In this document: positions 16,680 through 25,784 of the stretch, in pieces
Layout of the letters: each line of letters opens with the position of its first letter
How positions within the stretch are numbered: position 1 is the stretch's first letter
NCBI RefSeq assembly: GCF_000970685.1
Contig: NZ_LAJB01000017.1
Location: 1 to 64,000, forward strand
Source: Domibacillus indicus
GTDB taxonomy: Bacteria > Bacillota > Bacilli > Bacillales > Domibacillaceae
Reading direction: 5' to 3'
Length of the DNA stretch: 64,000 bases
The notes under the pieces: model-generated
The model's input: the letters and a program-made list of their open reading frames with translations, nothing else
Told to the model about the DNA's origin: nothing
Databases searched by the model: none
Translations under genes and position numbers: made by a program

Positions 16680-18114
16680 GGACGCCACCTACTTTGCTTA
16701 ACGTTTCCATTACACCATTCTGTTCAATGGCTGCTGTAAAATCAAACACAGACTCTGTCAAACCTCGGATATCATTTAAATTTTGATCCCAGAGCGCTTC
16801 ATACCCAAGTACATTCTCAACCATCTGCCGGAGCGACTTCTCTGTTCCATCATACTCTCTCCACTGCTCTCGAAAAAAAATAACAATATGCGCTTCATCC
16901 GTTTCGCTTTCCTTGTAAACGTGAATCCAGGCGGCAAGCGCAAGTGCGATCCGTTCCGGCACTTCACCGAATTTCTCGACATGCTTAACTAAAACGGGCA
17001 CATTTCTTGTTTTAAACTTCGGCATTGCATTTAAAGCAATGCTTTTTACATAGTGATGAATAAACGGGTTGGCAAACCGGCTCAACACCTCGTTCGCAAA
17101 GGAAACCGCTGCTTCCTCCGGCAGGCCGCTTGCCGGGATGATTTCTTTAAAAATAAGGTCTTCTACAAATGCTTTTGTTTCATGCTTCGTGACGGTTTCT
17201 CTGACGGTGCCAATGCCGGCCAGCAGCGCCACCGGTGTCAGCGCGGTGTGAGCCCCATTTAAAATGTACACTTTGCTCAGCCGGTATGAAGCCAGGTCAT
17301 TGACAACTTTCACATTTAGTCCTGCCAGATGCGTTGGAAGTTCTTCTTTAAGCCATTCCGGCCCTTCAATTGCCCACAGGTGATAGTGCTCGCCCGCCAC
17401 CATGAGTTCATCCCTATATCCAAGCTCTTTTTCCAGTTCTTCCGCTTCATCTTTCGGATAACCGGGGACAATCCGGTCTACAAGACTGTTGCAGAATGTG
17501 TTCGCTTTTTCTATCCATTCACTAAATGCGGTATCCAGCTCCCATGCTTTTGCATAGCGAAGAATGATTTCTTTTAAAGCCTCGCCATTTTGCTCGATTA
17601 ATTCACACGGGATAATGATAAGCCCCTTTTCTTTATTTCCATTAAAATGAACAAAGCGTTCGTACAATAAGGCCGTTAATTTCCCCGGAAAACTGTTTTG
17701 CGGCCGGCTGTCAAGCCGGTCCTGCTCATCAAACACAATTCCGGTTTCTGTGGTATTGGAAACTACAAAGCGCAAATCCGGGCTTTTTGCAATGGCCATG
17801 TATTCATCATATTGGTCGTGTACGTTTATTGCCCGGCTGATCGACTCAACCACTTCATGGCGGCGAACCGGACGGCCTTCCAGCATCCCCTGCGAGAAAA
17901 GAGTATACAACCCGTTCTGCCGGTTAATCGCGTCAGCCGCCCCGCGTTTTGTAGACTGCACAACAACAACGCTTCCGCTAAAGCCGGCCTCCTTATTCAT
18001 CCGATGAATCATCCAGTCGGTAAATGCGCGCAGAAAATTGCCCGTTCCAAATTGAAGCACTTTTTCTGGATAGGCCTGCTGCTTATTGTGCGCTATTCGG
18101 TTTAGCTGCTGCAA
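16654..18114 (-). CDS. uxaB: Tagaturonate reductase (altronate oxidoreductase)
   Basis: This 486-aa mannitol-dehydrogenase-family enzyme reduces D-tagaturonate to D-altronate with NADH. The N-terminal motif LQFGTGNFLRAFTDWM (about 17-32) and the LNGAHTALTP region (about 314-323) fit the family. The start is TTG at 18114, giving (M)QQLNRIAHNK; it follows AAGGAGG 9 bases away, inside the end of uxaC. Longer ATG readings lie entirely in uxaC. Overlap with uxaC is 32 nt, so translation is probably coupled. Confidence 0.93.
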   Translation of the reverse strand: MQQLNRIAHNKQQAYPEKVLQFGTGNFLRAFTDWMIHRMNKEAGFSGSVVVVQSTKRGAADAINRQNGLYTLFSQGMLEGRPVRRHEVVESISRAINVHDQYDEYMAIAKSPDLRFVVSNTTETGIVFDEQDRLDSRPQNSFPGKLTALLYERFVHFNGNKEKGLIIIPCELIEQNGEALKEIILRYAKAWELDTAFSEWIEKANTFCNSLVDRIVPGYPKDEAEELEKELGYRDELMVAGEHYHLWAIEGPEWLKEELPTHLAGLNVKVVNDLASYRLSKVYILNGAHTALTPVALLAGIGTVRETVTKHETKAFVEDLIFKEIIPASGLPEEAAVSFANEVLSRFANPFIHHYVKSIALNAMPKFKTRNVPVLVKHVEKFGEVPERIALALAAWIHVYKESETDEAHIVIFFREQWREYDGTEKSLRQMVENVLGYEALWDQNLNDIRGLTESVFDFTAAIEQNGVMETLSKVGGVHERYADHQ

Positions 18115-19540
18115 GAACGCCGCCTCCTTCTTCCTGAAGTCCAAAATCAAAGTAAGCAGCTGCATTCTCGTAGCAAATTCCTTTGACAATCCCGCCAAGC
18201 AGGTCCATATCATTTGGCACTTCACCCTGCTCCACCCATGAGCCAATCAGGTCACAAACAAGGCGCCTGAAGTATTCATGCCGTGTGTAGGATAAAAAGC
18301 TGCGTGAATCTGTCAGCATGCCGATAAACTGGCTGAAAAGCCCGAGATTTGCCAGCGCTTTCATTTGATCAAGCATGCCGTCTTTTTGGTCGTTAAACCA
18401 CCAGGCTGTTCCAAACTGGATTTTGCCCGGCACGCCGCCGCCCTGAAAGCTCCCTGTTACGCTTGCAATTGTATAGTTGTCTTTCGGATTTAATGAATAC
18501 AAAACCGTTTTCGGCAAATTCCCCGCATGATTAAGGGCATCCAGCAGGCCGACAAGCGGTTTGGCAAGCGGCTCGTCGTTCATGCTGTCATAGCCTGTAT
18601 CAGGGCCAAGACGTTCAAACATATATTTATTGTTGTTCCGGTGCGCATGCATATGATACTGCATCACCCAGCCGCGCTTTGCATATTGCTCACCGAGAAA
18701 TGTCAATGTGAATGTTTTATATTTCGCTTCTTCCTCAAGAGATACACGTTCACCTTTTAATGCTTTTGCAAAAATACCGGCTGCTTCTTCTTTTGTTGTT
18801 TCTGCAAACATAACTTGATCAAGCGCATGATCTGAAACACGGCCGCCTGTTTCATGGAAAAAGTCGATTCTTGATTCAAGTGCACCTAAAAATGAATCAT
18901 AGCTGTCGATTGTTATCTGTGCCGCTTCTGCCAGCTTCCCAACCCACCCGGCAAAGCCGCTGCGGTTGATTTCAAGTCCTTTATCCGGACGGAATCCCGG
19001 CACGACTTTCACTTCAAAATCGCCTTCCTGAAGAAGTTTTTGATGGTACCCCAATGAATCTGCAGGGTCATCCGTTGTGCAGACTACCTTTACATTCGAA
19101 TTTTGGATTAAGTCCCGCGCCCCCATCTGACCGCTTGTCAGCTGTTCATTTACTTTTTCCCAGATGGCCGGCGCACTTTCTTCATTTAAAATCTCTTTTA
19201 CTCCAAAGAATCGCTGCAGCTCTAAATGCGTCCAGTTATAAAGCGGATTGCCGATCGTCATTGGAACCGTTTTGGCCCAGGCCAGAAACTTTTCATAATC
19301 ATCGGCATTCCCTGTAATATAGGCCTCCTCTATCCCGTTTGCTCTCATTAAACGCCATTTGTAATGATCTCCATACAGCCATGCTTCGGTTATATTCGCA
19401 AACTGCTTGTTTTCATAAATTTCCTTCGGGCTTAAATGGCAGTGATAATCAATGATCGGCATGTCTTTCGCGTATTCCTCATATAATGTAACCGCTGTCT
19501 TATTTGTCAATAAAAACTGGCCATCCATGAATGCTTTCAC
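18083..19540 (-). CDS. uxaC: Glucuronate/galacturonate isomerase
   Basis: This 485-aa amidohydrolase-fold isomerase converts D-galacturonate to D-tagaturonate and D-glucuronate to D-fructuronate. Visible features are the metal motif IDYHCHL (about 30-36), WLYGDHYKWRLMRANG, VVCTTDDPADSL and the YHMHAHRNNN stretch. First gene of uxaC-uxaB-uxaA, transcribed from a promoter with a LacI-type operator over its start. A uxuA/uxuB branch for fructuronate is not seen here. Confidence 0.96.
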   Translation of the reverse strand: MKAFMDGQFLLTNKTAVTLYEEYAKDMPIIDYHCHLSPKEIYENKQFANITEAWLYGDHYKWRLMRANGIEEAYITGNADDYEKFLAWAKTVPMTIGNPLYNWTHLELQRFFGVKEILNEESAPAIWEKVNEQLTSGQMGARDLIQNSNVKVVCTTDDPADSLGYHQKLLQEGDFEVKVVPGFRPDKGLEINRSGFAGWVGKLAEAAQITIDSYDSFLGALESRIDFFHETGGRVSDHALDQVMFAETTKEEAAGIFAKALKGERVSLEEEAKYKTFTLTFLGEQYAKRGWVMQYHMHAHRNNNKYMFERLGPDTGYDSMNDEPLAKPLVGLLDALNHAGNLPKTVLYSLNPKDNYTIASVTGSFQGGGVPGKIQFGTAWWFNDQKDGMLDQMKALANLGLFSQFIGMLTDSRSFLSYTRHEYFRRLVCDLIGSWVEQGEVPNDMDLLGGIVKGICYENAAAYFDFGLQEEGGGVLAAAKPNSAQ

Positions 19541-19560
19541 TTGTTCTGCCTCCTTTTTCT

Positions 19561-19580
19561 TAATAACAACGTTGTTATTA
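19561..19580. promoter_or_regulatory. Perfect 20-bp operator (O1) at the uxaC promoter
   Basis: TAATAACAACGTTGTTATTA is an exact palindrome with the central CG typical of LacI-family operators. It lies immediately downstream of the uxaC -10 (TATTAT, 19580-19585), whose -35 is TTGCAT at 19603-19608 with a 17-bp spacer. Binding here would block uxaC transcription. Confidence 0.85.
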
Positions 19581-19586
19581 TAATAA

Positions 19587-19614
19587 TTGATATGGTTAAA
19601 TAATGCAATATTTT
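19587..19614 (+). promoter_or_regulatory. Promoter of the LacI-type regulator gene
   Basis: TTGATA (19587-19592), 16-bp spacer, TATTTT (19609-19614). It overlaps the divergent uxaC -35. Confidence 0.55.
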
Positions 19615-19616
19615 AT

Positions 19617-19636
19617 TGATAACAACGTTTTTTTAT
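19617..19636. promoter_or_regulatory. Imperfect operator (O2) at the regulator's own promoter
   Basis: TGATAACAACGTTTTTTTAT keeps the left arm of O1 (9 of 10) but not the right. It lies just after the regulator's -10, suggesting autoregulation. Confidence 0.5.
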
Positions 19637-19671
19637 TGTACCATGAAGAAAAAATACAATAGGTGATTTGA

Positions 19672-20655
19672 ATGGCCGTTACAATAAAAGATATCGCAAA
19701 AGCCGCAGGTGTCAGTTATTCCACTGTTTCAAAAGCATTAAATGACAGCCCGCTCGTCCAGCCGAAAACAAAGGAAAAAATTCATCTGGTCGCGCGTGAA
19801 ATGGGGTACGAACCGAATTTTGCTGCCAAGCAGCTGGTCACAAAACAATCGAAGACAATTGGGTTAATATGGCCGACCCTTGAGCGGGCCGCTCACTCAA
19901 CACTTGTTACCCAGTTAAACAATGAAATTAAAAAAAGAGGCTTTTCCATGATTCTATCGGTCAGCCCGGTTGAATCTTCCCTGGACTTATTCAAACGATT
20001 CCACGTAGACGGGGCCATCGTTTTTGACGAAGAAAACAGTTCTCCTTCTCTGACTGCTCCCTTTCCGGTTGTTTCCTATGGCGCCGGGCAGAGCAGCGGT
20101 TTTTCATTTATTAATGTAAATTATCAGCAGGCAATGTTCCTCGCGGTTGAGTATTTGCAGAAGCTTGGCCATCAGCTTATTTCGTTTATCGGCGACTTTT
20201 CCCCTGTTGATTCCCGGCAGCAGGAAAAGTATCTGGGCTTTCAAAAGGCAATGAACCATTTTAACCTGCCGATCCGCCAGCAGTCTTTTATTAATTCGGC
20301 TGGATTAGAATGGTTCGACGGCTACCAGGCGACGAAGCGGATGCTGCAGGGACCCTCGCGGCCAACCGCGGTAATTGGCGCAAGCTATGATATCAGTGCC
20401 GGTATTATCCGGGCGGTCCGGGAAACCGATTTGATTATCCCAAAGGATATTTCTATCATTGGCTATGATAATATTCCCCAAATGGCCACACTCGAAGTGC
20501 CGCTGACCAGCGTCGGCGTTCCGGTTGAACTAATTGCCGGACAGATTGTCGGCCTGCTTTTTGAACAATTGGGAACGTCTCCTTTTGATCAGCTGACCAG
20601 AAGGCTGGAACCTGTTTTAGCCGAACGAAACTCCTGCGCGCATGCAAATATTTAA
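19672..20655 (+). CDS. LacI-family regulator of the uxa operon
   Basis: This 327-aa repressor has an N-terminal HTH (VTIKDIAKAAGVSYSTVSKAL, residues 3-23), a hinge, and a periplasmic-binding-like sensor domain (GLIWPTLERAAHSTL; SIIGYDNIPQMATLEVPLTSV). It is divergent from uxaC with three candidate operators nearby, so local uronate-responsive repression is the natural inference. It corresponds in role to B. subtilis ExuR, but orthology is not shown. The exact effector is unknown. Confidence 0.88.
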   Translation: MAVTIKDIAKAAGVSYSTVSKALNDSPLVQPKTKEKIHLVAREMGYEPNFAAKQLVTKQSKTIGLIWPTLERAAHSTLVTQLNNEIKKRGFSMILSVSPVESSLDLFKRFHVDGAIVFDEENSSPSLTAPFPVVSYGAGQSSGFSFINVNYQQAMFLAVEYLQKLGHQLISFIGDFSPVDSRQQEKYLGFQKAMNHFNLPIRQQSFINSAGLEWFDGYQATKRMLQGPSRPTAVIGASYDISAGIIRAVRETDLIIPKDISIIGYDNIPQMATLEVPLTSVGVPVELIAGQIVGLLFEQLGTSPFDQLTRRLEPVLAERNSCAHANI

Positions 20656-20658
20656 TTG

Positions 20659-20690
20659 AGAAGGAGCTGTTCTTTTGAACAGCTCCTTCT
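20659..20690 (+). terminator. Hairpin after the LacI-type gene
   Basis: Perfect 14-bp stem (AGAAGGAGCTGTTC and its complement) with a TTTT loop, three bases after the stop codon. No T-run follows; TGTCGACAAA begins four bases later. Confidence 0.7.
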
Positions 20691-20694
20691 GGAC

Positions 20695-21069
20695 TGTCGA
20701 CAAACTATATAAGTTGAATGAAGCTTTTCACATGGCGGTTTGCTGTCCTGTAAGAATTTTTTTTAAAACAGCATAATGGGCTGGCGGCTTCGCCCGTTCC
20801 GTTTCAAAAAAAAAGGATATACATGAACGAGAAAGCTCTCTTTCTTTTGAACAGAGAAAAAACCAATCCTGTTGTTTTTCCTCCCCACAAAGACGGCAGG
20901 CGCGGGGCGCAGACTTCTATGGGACCAGCGGGCAGCTAAGAGACGAGCTCAGCGCCTGCCCCATAGAACGCGCACTCACCCGGGTCAAGCTCTGTTCTCG
21001 TACGCTTTTTCTGAGAAACAATAGGTAAAATCATTTGTTCAATTATGAAGTGAATGACATTGTCTACAA
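20695..21069. repeat. Gene-free element with TGTNGACAAA-type ends
   Basis: The block starts TGTCGACAAA and ends TTGTCTACA, the same kind of inverted ends as the 140-bp repeats. Inside is a long hairpin (CTATGGG 20917-20923 with CCCATAG 20960-20966, flanked by GCGC on both sides) resembling shortened forms of a hairpin repeat common between Bacillaceae genes; that resemblance is from memory. No convincing coding frame is present. Confidence 0.5.
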
Positions 21070-21076
21070 GCTGAAA

Positions 21077-21237
21077 GAGGCTGGGACAAAAGTATTTTAG
21101 CCAAATAAAAACCCGAACTATCAAGCGGAATTCTAATTTAGAGTTTCGCAATAGTTTGGGTTTTTATTTAATATCGCTTCATTAAACTAAAGGTTCTTCG
21201 GCTTTAAGAATGGTCAATTTAGTTATGGCCCAGCCTC
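21077..21237. repeat. MITE-like element with GAGGCTGGG ends
   Basis: This 161-bp block has inverted ends GAGGCTGGGAC/GGCCCAGCCTC and an internal stem (ATAAAAACCCGAACTAT with ATAGTTTGGGTTTTTAT). GAGGCTGGGACA-type ends are widespread between Firmicute genes. It lies between the previous element and the GH105 gene. Bases 21238-21339 hold a few short hairpins and nothing coding. Confidence 0.65.
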
Positions 21238-21339
21238 TTCTTTGTGTTTAAACTGCGGCGTGATTCTGCAGCCGGGCGGTTTTTTCTTAGGAGGTATTGG
21301 GCCTCTATGCGTGTTAATCACGCCCGCTTCCTTCGCTTC

Positions 21340-22440
21340 TTACAATTTTACATATAGATATTCTACTAAACATAAAATCGCCATCGACTGGCCATATGGC
21401 ATGGCCGTAACCGGAATTTGCTTGTAAAACTCAAGCGTTTCGCCCATAGCGGTGCCGGCAGACACATGCTGCAGCGCGCCGGTTTCATCAATGTTTTCAA
21501 TAACAGCTTCGACCGCTTTTAAGCCCATTTCTTTATACTTTTTCCCGACATACCGCTTACGGACGGCTTTTAATGTGCCAAAACCGAAGCCGGCTGTACA
21601 GGAAGCCTCCACGTATGAAGTCGGATCAAGCAGCAGTGTGTGCCAGAGCCCGTTTTCATTCTGGCACGTCTGCAAGGCTTCCAGCTGCCGTTCCAGTGTG
21701 TCAATCAGCACCTGGCGGACCGGATCATTAGCCGGAAGCTCGACCAGGTCAAGGAATTCCGGAATCGCGATCGTAATCCAGGAGTTGCCGCGTCCCCATA
21801 GCGCTTCCGCGAAGTTATGATTTCCTTCAAACGTCCAGCCGTGGAACCAGAGGCCGGTTTTTTTATCAAATAAGTACTTGATGTGCACAAGAAATTGCTT
21901 TTTCGCTTCTTCCACATATTCGGGCTTGTCCAGCAGCAGGCCAATTTTTGTCAGCGGAAGCACACTCATCATCAGTGTATCATCCCAGAGCTGCTGGTTG
22001 TTTTCCGAACCGAAGACAACATGCTGAATGCCGCCGTCTTTTGTCCGCGGCATATCATGATACAGCCAGTCACCCCATGACTCCAGATACGGCAGGTATG
22101 TTGGGTTTCCTGTTTCTTCATACAAATAAGCCATCGTTAACAGCTGCACCATTGTGTTCACGTTTTTCTCAACAGGCTGCTCTTTAAACTGATCCTCAAA
22201 CCACTTGACGACAATATCAAGAACATGCTGCTTTTTTGTCAGCTTATAATATTTCATCATGCCGTACAGGCCAACGCCTGCCGTCCATTCCCAGTAGTTA
22301 AAGCTCTTGTTATCAATCTTCCGGCCATCCGCAAGCGGAATCGCGTATTTACCGTCCGGATCGTTTAAATTTACCAGATTATCAATAAGCAGCTCAATGG
22401 TTTGTTCAATGTCATGACGATGCGTATGCGTTGCGATCAC
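21340..22440 (-). CDS. GH105 unsaturated rhamnogalacturonyl hydrolase (YteR/YesR-like)
   Basis: This 366-aa alpha6/alpha6-barrel hydrolase removes the unsaturated uronic acid left by lyases. Family segments include WEWTAGVGLYGMMKYY (about 49-64), the probable catalytic Asp in QLWDDTLMM (about 148-156), ALWGRGNSWITIAIPEF and the C-terminal LQHVSAGTAMGETLEFYKQ. No signal peptide, so cytoplasmic. The start is GTG 22440 after GGAGGAGG; upstream ATGs lie inside lplD. It overlaps lplD by 29 nt and is last in the yesO-type operon. Confidence 0.87.
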   Translation of the reverse strand: MIATHTHRHDIEQTIELLIDNLVNLNDPDGKYAIPLADGRKIDNKSFNYWEWTAGVGLYGMMKYYKLTKKQHVLDIVVKWFEDQFKEQPVEKNVNTMVQLLTMAYLYEETGNPTYLPYLESWGDWLYHDMPRTKDGGIQHVVFGSENNQQLWDDTLMMSVLPLTKIGLLLDKPEYVEEAKKQFLVHIKYLFDKKTGLWFHGWTFEGNHNFAEALWGRGNSWITIAIPEFLDLVELPANDPVRQVLIDTLERQLEALQTCQNENGLWHTLLLDPTSYVEASCTAGFGFGTLKAVRKRYVGKKYKEMGLKAVEAVIENIDETGALQHVSAGTAMGETLEFYKQIPVTAMPYGQSMAILCLVEYLYVKL

Positions 22441-23818
22441 GAACAAAACCTCCTCCAACATGTGATTTTGTATTCTCAATCATTTCCTCAAATAACGCTT
22501 CCGCCTGCTCCAGCCCAATTGGTGCAACAAGTGGATCATTCACAAAAGCATTAAAAGCCAGCTGTCTGTTTTCTTCAAAAGCTGCTTTCAAAACGGCTTC
22601 CTGGTTTGCCACGTGACGGCTGATCATTCCCTGCAAATCAACCGGAAGGCTGCCGGCCAAAACAGGCTGTACACTGTTGAAGCGAAGAACCGCATTGGTT
22701 TCTACGACTGCGCCATGCGGCAAGTTCGCAATCTGCCCGTTGTTTGGCATATTCACATTCGTCACCAGCTCTTCAAGACCGAGAAGAGCGGCAATAATAG
22801 CTACTCCTTCTTCTCCCGATGGTGCAAGCTCGAAATTCTCTTCCCCGGCTGCCACTTTTTGATTCCGCTCAACTTTCATTTGTTGATCTTTAACACGAAA
22901 GTCAACCGGTGTTAAATGAAACTTCCACTCTTTTACTTTTTCCGGGCTTTCCAAATAAACGGGCGGCATAAATTCTGCCAGATGGCGGTCACCGGCTGCG
23001 GCAATTAAGCCATAGCGGTTAAACAGGTCAAATTTCACCCGGTTCGCCGATGAAAATACGCTGTTCACCCAGCTGCCCGGCTCCTTTTCGTAGCCCGTTT
23101 CTGCATACTTTTGTACGAATTCTTTATAAAGCGGCATCAGGTCGATATTTTGATAGCTGGCCCGGTCAATCCAGGTGAAGTGATTAATGCCGAGCACATT
23201 TACATGAATGTCCTGCCGGCGTTCAACTGCTCTTCCTGTCATTTCTTGCACCATGTCAGCGAGCAGGTGCTGCACTTCAAACACTTCGTGGCAGCAGCCA
23301 AATGCTTTTATTTCAGGAAAGACTTCATATAGTGTTCGGGTGCATAACGTCATTGGATTTGTATAGTTAATCACCCACGCATCGGGAGCATATGCTTTAA
23401 TATTTTGGGCGATCTCTTTGTAAATCGGAATGGTCCGCAAAGCGCGAATCATTCCGCCCGGGCCCACTGTATCCCCAACGGACTGGTAAATGCCATACTT
23501 CTCGGGGGCATGAACATCTGAAGCCATTTCATCGAATGAGCCTGGCAAAATCGAGATAATAACAAAGTCCGCATCGGCCAGTGCTTCTTTTATGTCACCG
23601 GTTGCTTCGTATTTCCATTTGCCAGCAGCTTCTGGGCGTTCTGATACGCGGTTGCCGATTTCCGCATTTTTTCGGGCCGCTTCTGGATGAATATCGTATA
23701 ACGAGACCATGCCGCTTATTCGCGGCTCAAGTGCCAGATCGTTCATTAGCCGCTTTGCCCAGCCCTGTGAACCGCCTCCTATGTAAGCAATTTTCACATT
23801 CTCGACTTTATGATTCAT
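22412..23818 (-). CDS. lplD: GH4 alpha-galacturonidase (LplD-like)
   Basis: This 468-aa NAD+/Mn2+-dependent GH4 enzyme has the Rossmann motif AYIGGGSQGWAKR (about 11-23), VINYTNPMTLCTR, the metal Cys-His in GCCHEVFE and GINHFTW. It is closest in pattern to B. subtilis LplD, described as an alpha-galacturonidase; other GH4 specificities (alpha-galactosidase, 6-P-glucosidase) are less likely in a pectin operon. ATG 23818 with an AAGAAGGTG ribosome binding site; overlaps the GH42 gene by 11 nt. Cytoplasmic. Confidence 0.85.
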   Translation of the reverse strand: MNHKVENVKIAYIGGGSQGWAKRLMNDLALEPRISGMVSLYDIHPEAARKNAEIGNRVSERPEAAGKWKYEATGDIKEALADADFVIISILPGSFDEMASDVHAPEKYGIYQSVGDTVGPGGMIRALRTIPIYKEIAQNIKAYAPDAWVINYTNPMTLCTRTLYEVFPEIKAFGCCHEVFEVQHLLADMVQEMTGRAVERRQDIHVNVLGINHFTWIDRASYQNIDLMPLYKEFVQKYAETGYEKEPGSWVNSVFSSANRVKFDLFNRYGLIAAAGDRHLAEFMPPVYLESPEKVKEWKFHLTPVDFRVKDQQMKVERNQKVAAGEENFELAPSGEEGVAIIAALLGLEELVTNVNMPNNGQIANLPHGAVVETNAVLRFNSVQPVLAGSLPVDLQGMISRHVANQEAVLKAAFEENRQLAFNAFVNDPLVAPIGLEQAEALFEEMIENTKSHVGGGFVRDRNAYASS

Positions 23819-25784
23819 GCAAAACACCTTCTTTTTTGAATTCGATGACTTTATATTCGTACGGCTCAAACGTTATCGTTCCTTCTGAGGGAACTGTGAC
23901 CCTGCCGCCTTTTCCGTCCATATTGACGACCACCCAGAAAGTCTGCCCGTCTTCTGTTTCGCGCGGTGCTGCAATCGTGCCAGGGGATACGTCTGTTTTA
24001 ACAGTCACTCCCGCTTCACTGGCATAGTGGCGAATGATCTGCGCCATCAATTCTTTTCCTTCTTCACCTCTTGGCAGAGATCCAAGCATGATGACTTTGC
24101 CTTTGCCCGCTTTATACTCGGTTAAAAAGGCTTTGCCCGATGTTACGCCTTTTGTGACGGTGCCCACTGCCTCTGCTCCCTCCGGCTCAAAAACCGCGCT
24201 CCATAATCCAAGCGGCGCTTCCTTGCCAAACGCTTCGCCTGCTGTTGTTTTCTCATCCATGGGGAATGTAAATAATGTTTTGACGCCGGCCCATTGCTCC
24301 AGTTTTCCCAGAGCCCGATCCGTGTGAATGGTATGCTCCTTTGTCCGCCCGCCTGTCATCGGGCCGGCAATCCAAATGCCGCCGGCTTCCACAAAGGCTT
24401 TCGCTTTTTCCAAATAGTCGTCTGACGTGTAGGGAAGAAGCGGTGTAAACAGCAGTTTATAACCCGTGAGGTCCCCTCCTTCAGGCAATACATCACGATG
24501 AAAACCTTCTGTTACAAAGACGTTATACAGCTCAGTCATCAAGTCTTTATAATGAATACCGTTATGAGGCTCAGTCAGATGGTACATACGGGCGCGGTCG
24601 GAATACGTAATGGCGATGTCGGCTTGAACCGGTTTGGTCCGAAGCATGATCGGCTCAAGTTCTTTTCGAATTTCTTCGACCTGCAATACATTCCGGTAGC
24701 CGACAGACGGCTCGCCCCAGGCACTGATGACCGCACTGTGCGGCTGCTCAGAACCAGAGCGCTGCTGGCGCCACAGCCAGTAGCAGAACCCCTGGCCGCC
24801 GAGTGCGTAAGCGGCCACAGCTTCTGCCTGCAGGTAGCCATTCGCATGCGGATTCGCGTAACTTTCAAGTGATGCTGCGTAGGACGTACTCGTTTCCATT
24901 ACCCAGTAAGGCGTGTTTTTCTTTAATCCCCGCCATACATCGCAGTTTAATAGGTATGATTCCATTTTTTCCTGCGGGGTGTACGTATCGAAGGAGGCGA
25001 AATCCAAATGCTGAAACAGCCGTTCATTATCGACAGAAAAAAAGAGTGTACTGTTATGCGTAATAGGTGCATCCGAATACTGCCGAATAATTTCGGCCTG
25101 CTCATCTGCAAACTCGGCGATTTTTTCTGATGAAAAAATCCGGTACATCGTCTGCAGAGATGAATGATGAAGAAAAGGTGTCGCAACCGGCTGAGGAATT
25201 TGTTCAAATGACTGATAATACTCACTCCAAATGTGCGTGCCCCATTCTTCATTTAACTGCTCAATTGTTCCGTAACGTGCCCGCAGCCAGTCATGCCACA
25301 ATGTTTTGCATGTGCCGCACATGCATTCCGCAATATGGCACTTAAACTCATTATCCAGCTGCCAGGCAATCAGGCCCGGCAGCCGTCCTGCTTCTTTCGC
25401 CAGCTCTGCCGTAATAAGAGCTGACTTTTCCCGAAAATACGCATTATTTGTACAGGCGTGCTGCCTTGAGCCGTGGCTCATGACACGCCCTTCCTGATCA
25501 ATATGCATACGTTCCGGATGGCCGTGCGAAAACCAGATCGGAGGTGTTGGTGTTGGCGTGCAGAGGACGGTTTCAATTCCGTTTTCATATAGCCGGGTAA
25601 TCATGTTTTTGAAAAAGCTGACGTCGATTTCCCCTTCTTCCGGCTCCATTTTCGACCAGGCAAATTCACCGATGCGGACAACGTTAATGCCCGTTTTTTT
25701 CATTAATTCGATATCTTCAGCAATCGTTTTTTCATCCCATAATTCCGGGTAAAAGCAAGCACCATGATACAGCTTTTCAGCCAT
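23808..25784 (-). CDS. yesZ: GH42 beta-galactosidase (YesZ-like), copy 1
   Basis: This 658-aa TIM-barrel beta-galactosidase has the acid/base Glu in WQLDNEFKCH and the nucleophile Glu in PYWVMETSTSYA, plus a Cys-rich zinc site (CHIAECMCGTCKTLW). A trimerisation-like domain and a small C-terminal domain follow. Context suggests removal of galactose side chains from rhamnogalacturonan I fragments inside the cell. No signal peptide. It overlaps the esterase gene by 8 nt. A paralogue lies at 56169-58232. Confidence 0.9.
   Translation of the reverse strand: MAEKLYHGACFYPELWDEKTIAEDIELMKKTGINVVRIGEFAWSKMEPEEGEIDVSFFKNMITRLYENGIETVLCTPTPTPPIWFSHGHPERMHIDQEGRVMSHGSRQHACTNNAYFREKSALITAELAKEAGRLPGLIAWQLDNEFKCHIAECMCGTCKTLWHDWLRARYGTIEQLNEEWGTHIWSEYYQSFEQIPQPVATPFLHHSSLQTMYRIFSSEKIAEFADEQAEIIRQYSDAPITHNSTLFFSVDNERLFQHLDFASFDTYTPQEKMESYLLNCDVWRGLKKNTPYWVMETSTSYAASLESYANPHANGYLQAEAVAAYALGGQGFCYWLWRQQRSGSEQPHSAVISAWGEPSVGYRNVLQVEEIRKELEPIMLRTKPVQADIAITYSDRARMYHLTEPHNGIHYKDLMTELYNVFVTEGFHRDVLPEGGDLTGYKLLFTPLLPYTSDDYLEKAKAFVEAGGIWIAGPMTGGRTKEHTIHTDRALGKLEQWAGVKTLFTFPMDEKTTAGEAFGKEAPLGLWSAVFEPEGAEAVGTVTKGVTSGKAFLTEYKAGKGKVIMLGSLPRGEEGKELMAQIIRHYASEAGVTVKTDVSPGTIAAPRETEDGQTFWVVVNMDGKGGRVTVPSEGTITFEPYEYKVIEFKKEGVLHES

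Noticed and set aside
20936-21151. Short minus-strand open frame between the LacI gene and GH105
   Set aside because: It runs through two repeat elements and their hairpins and has no recognisable protein pattern.
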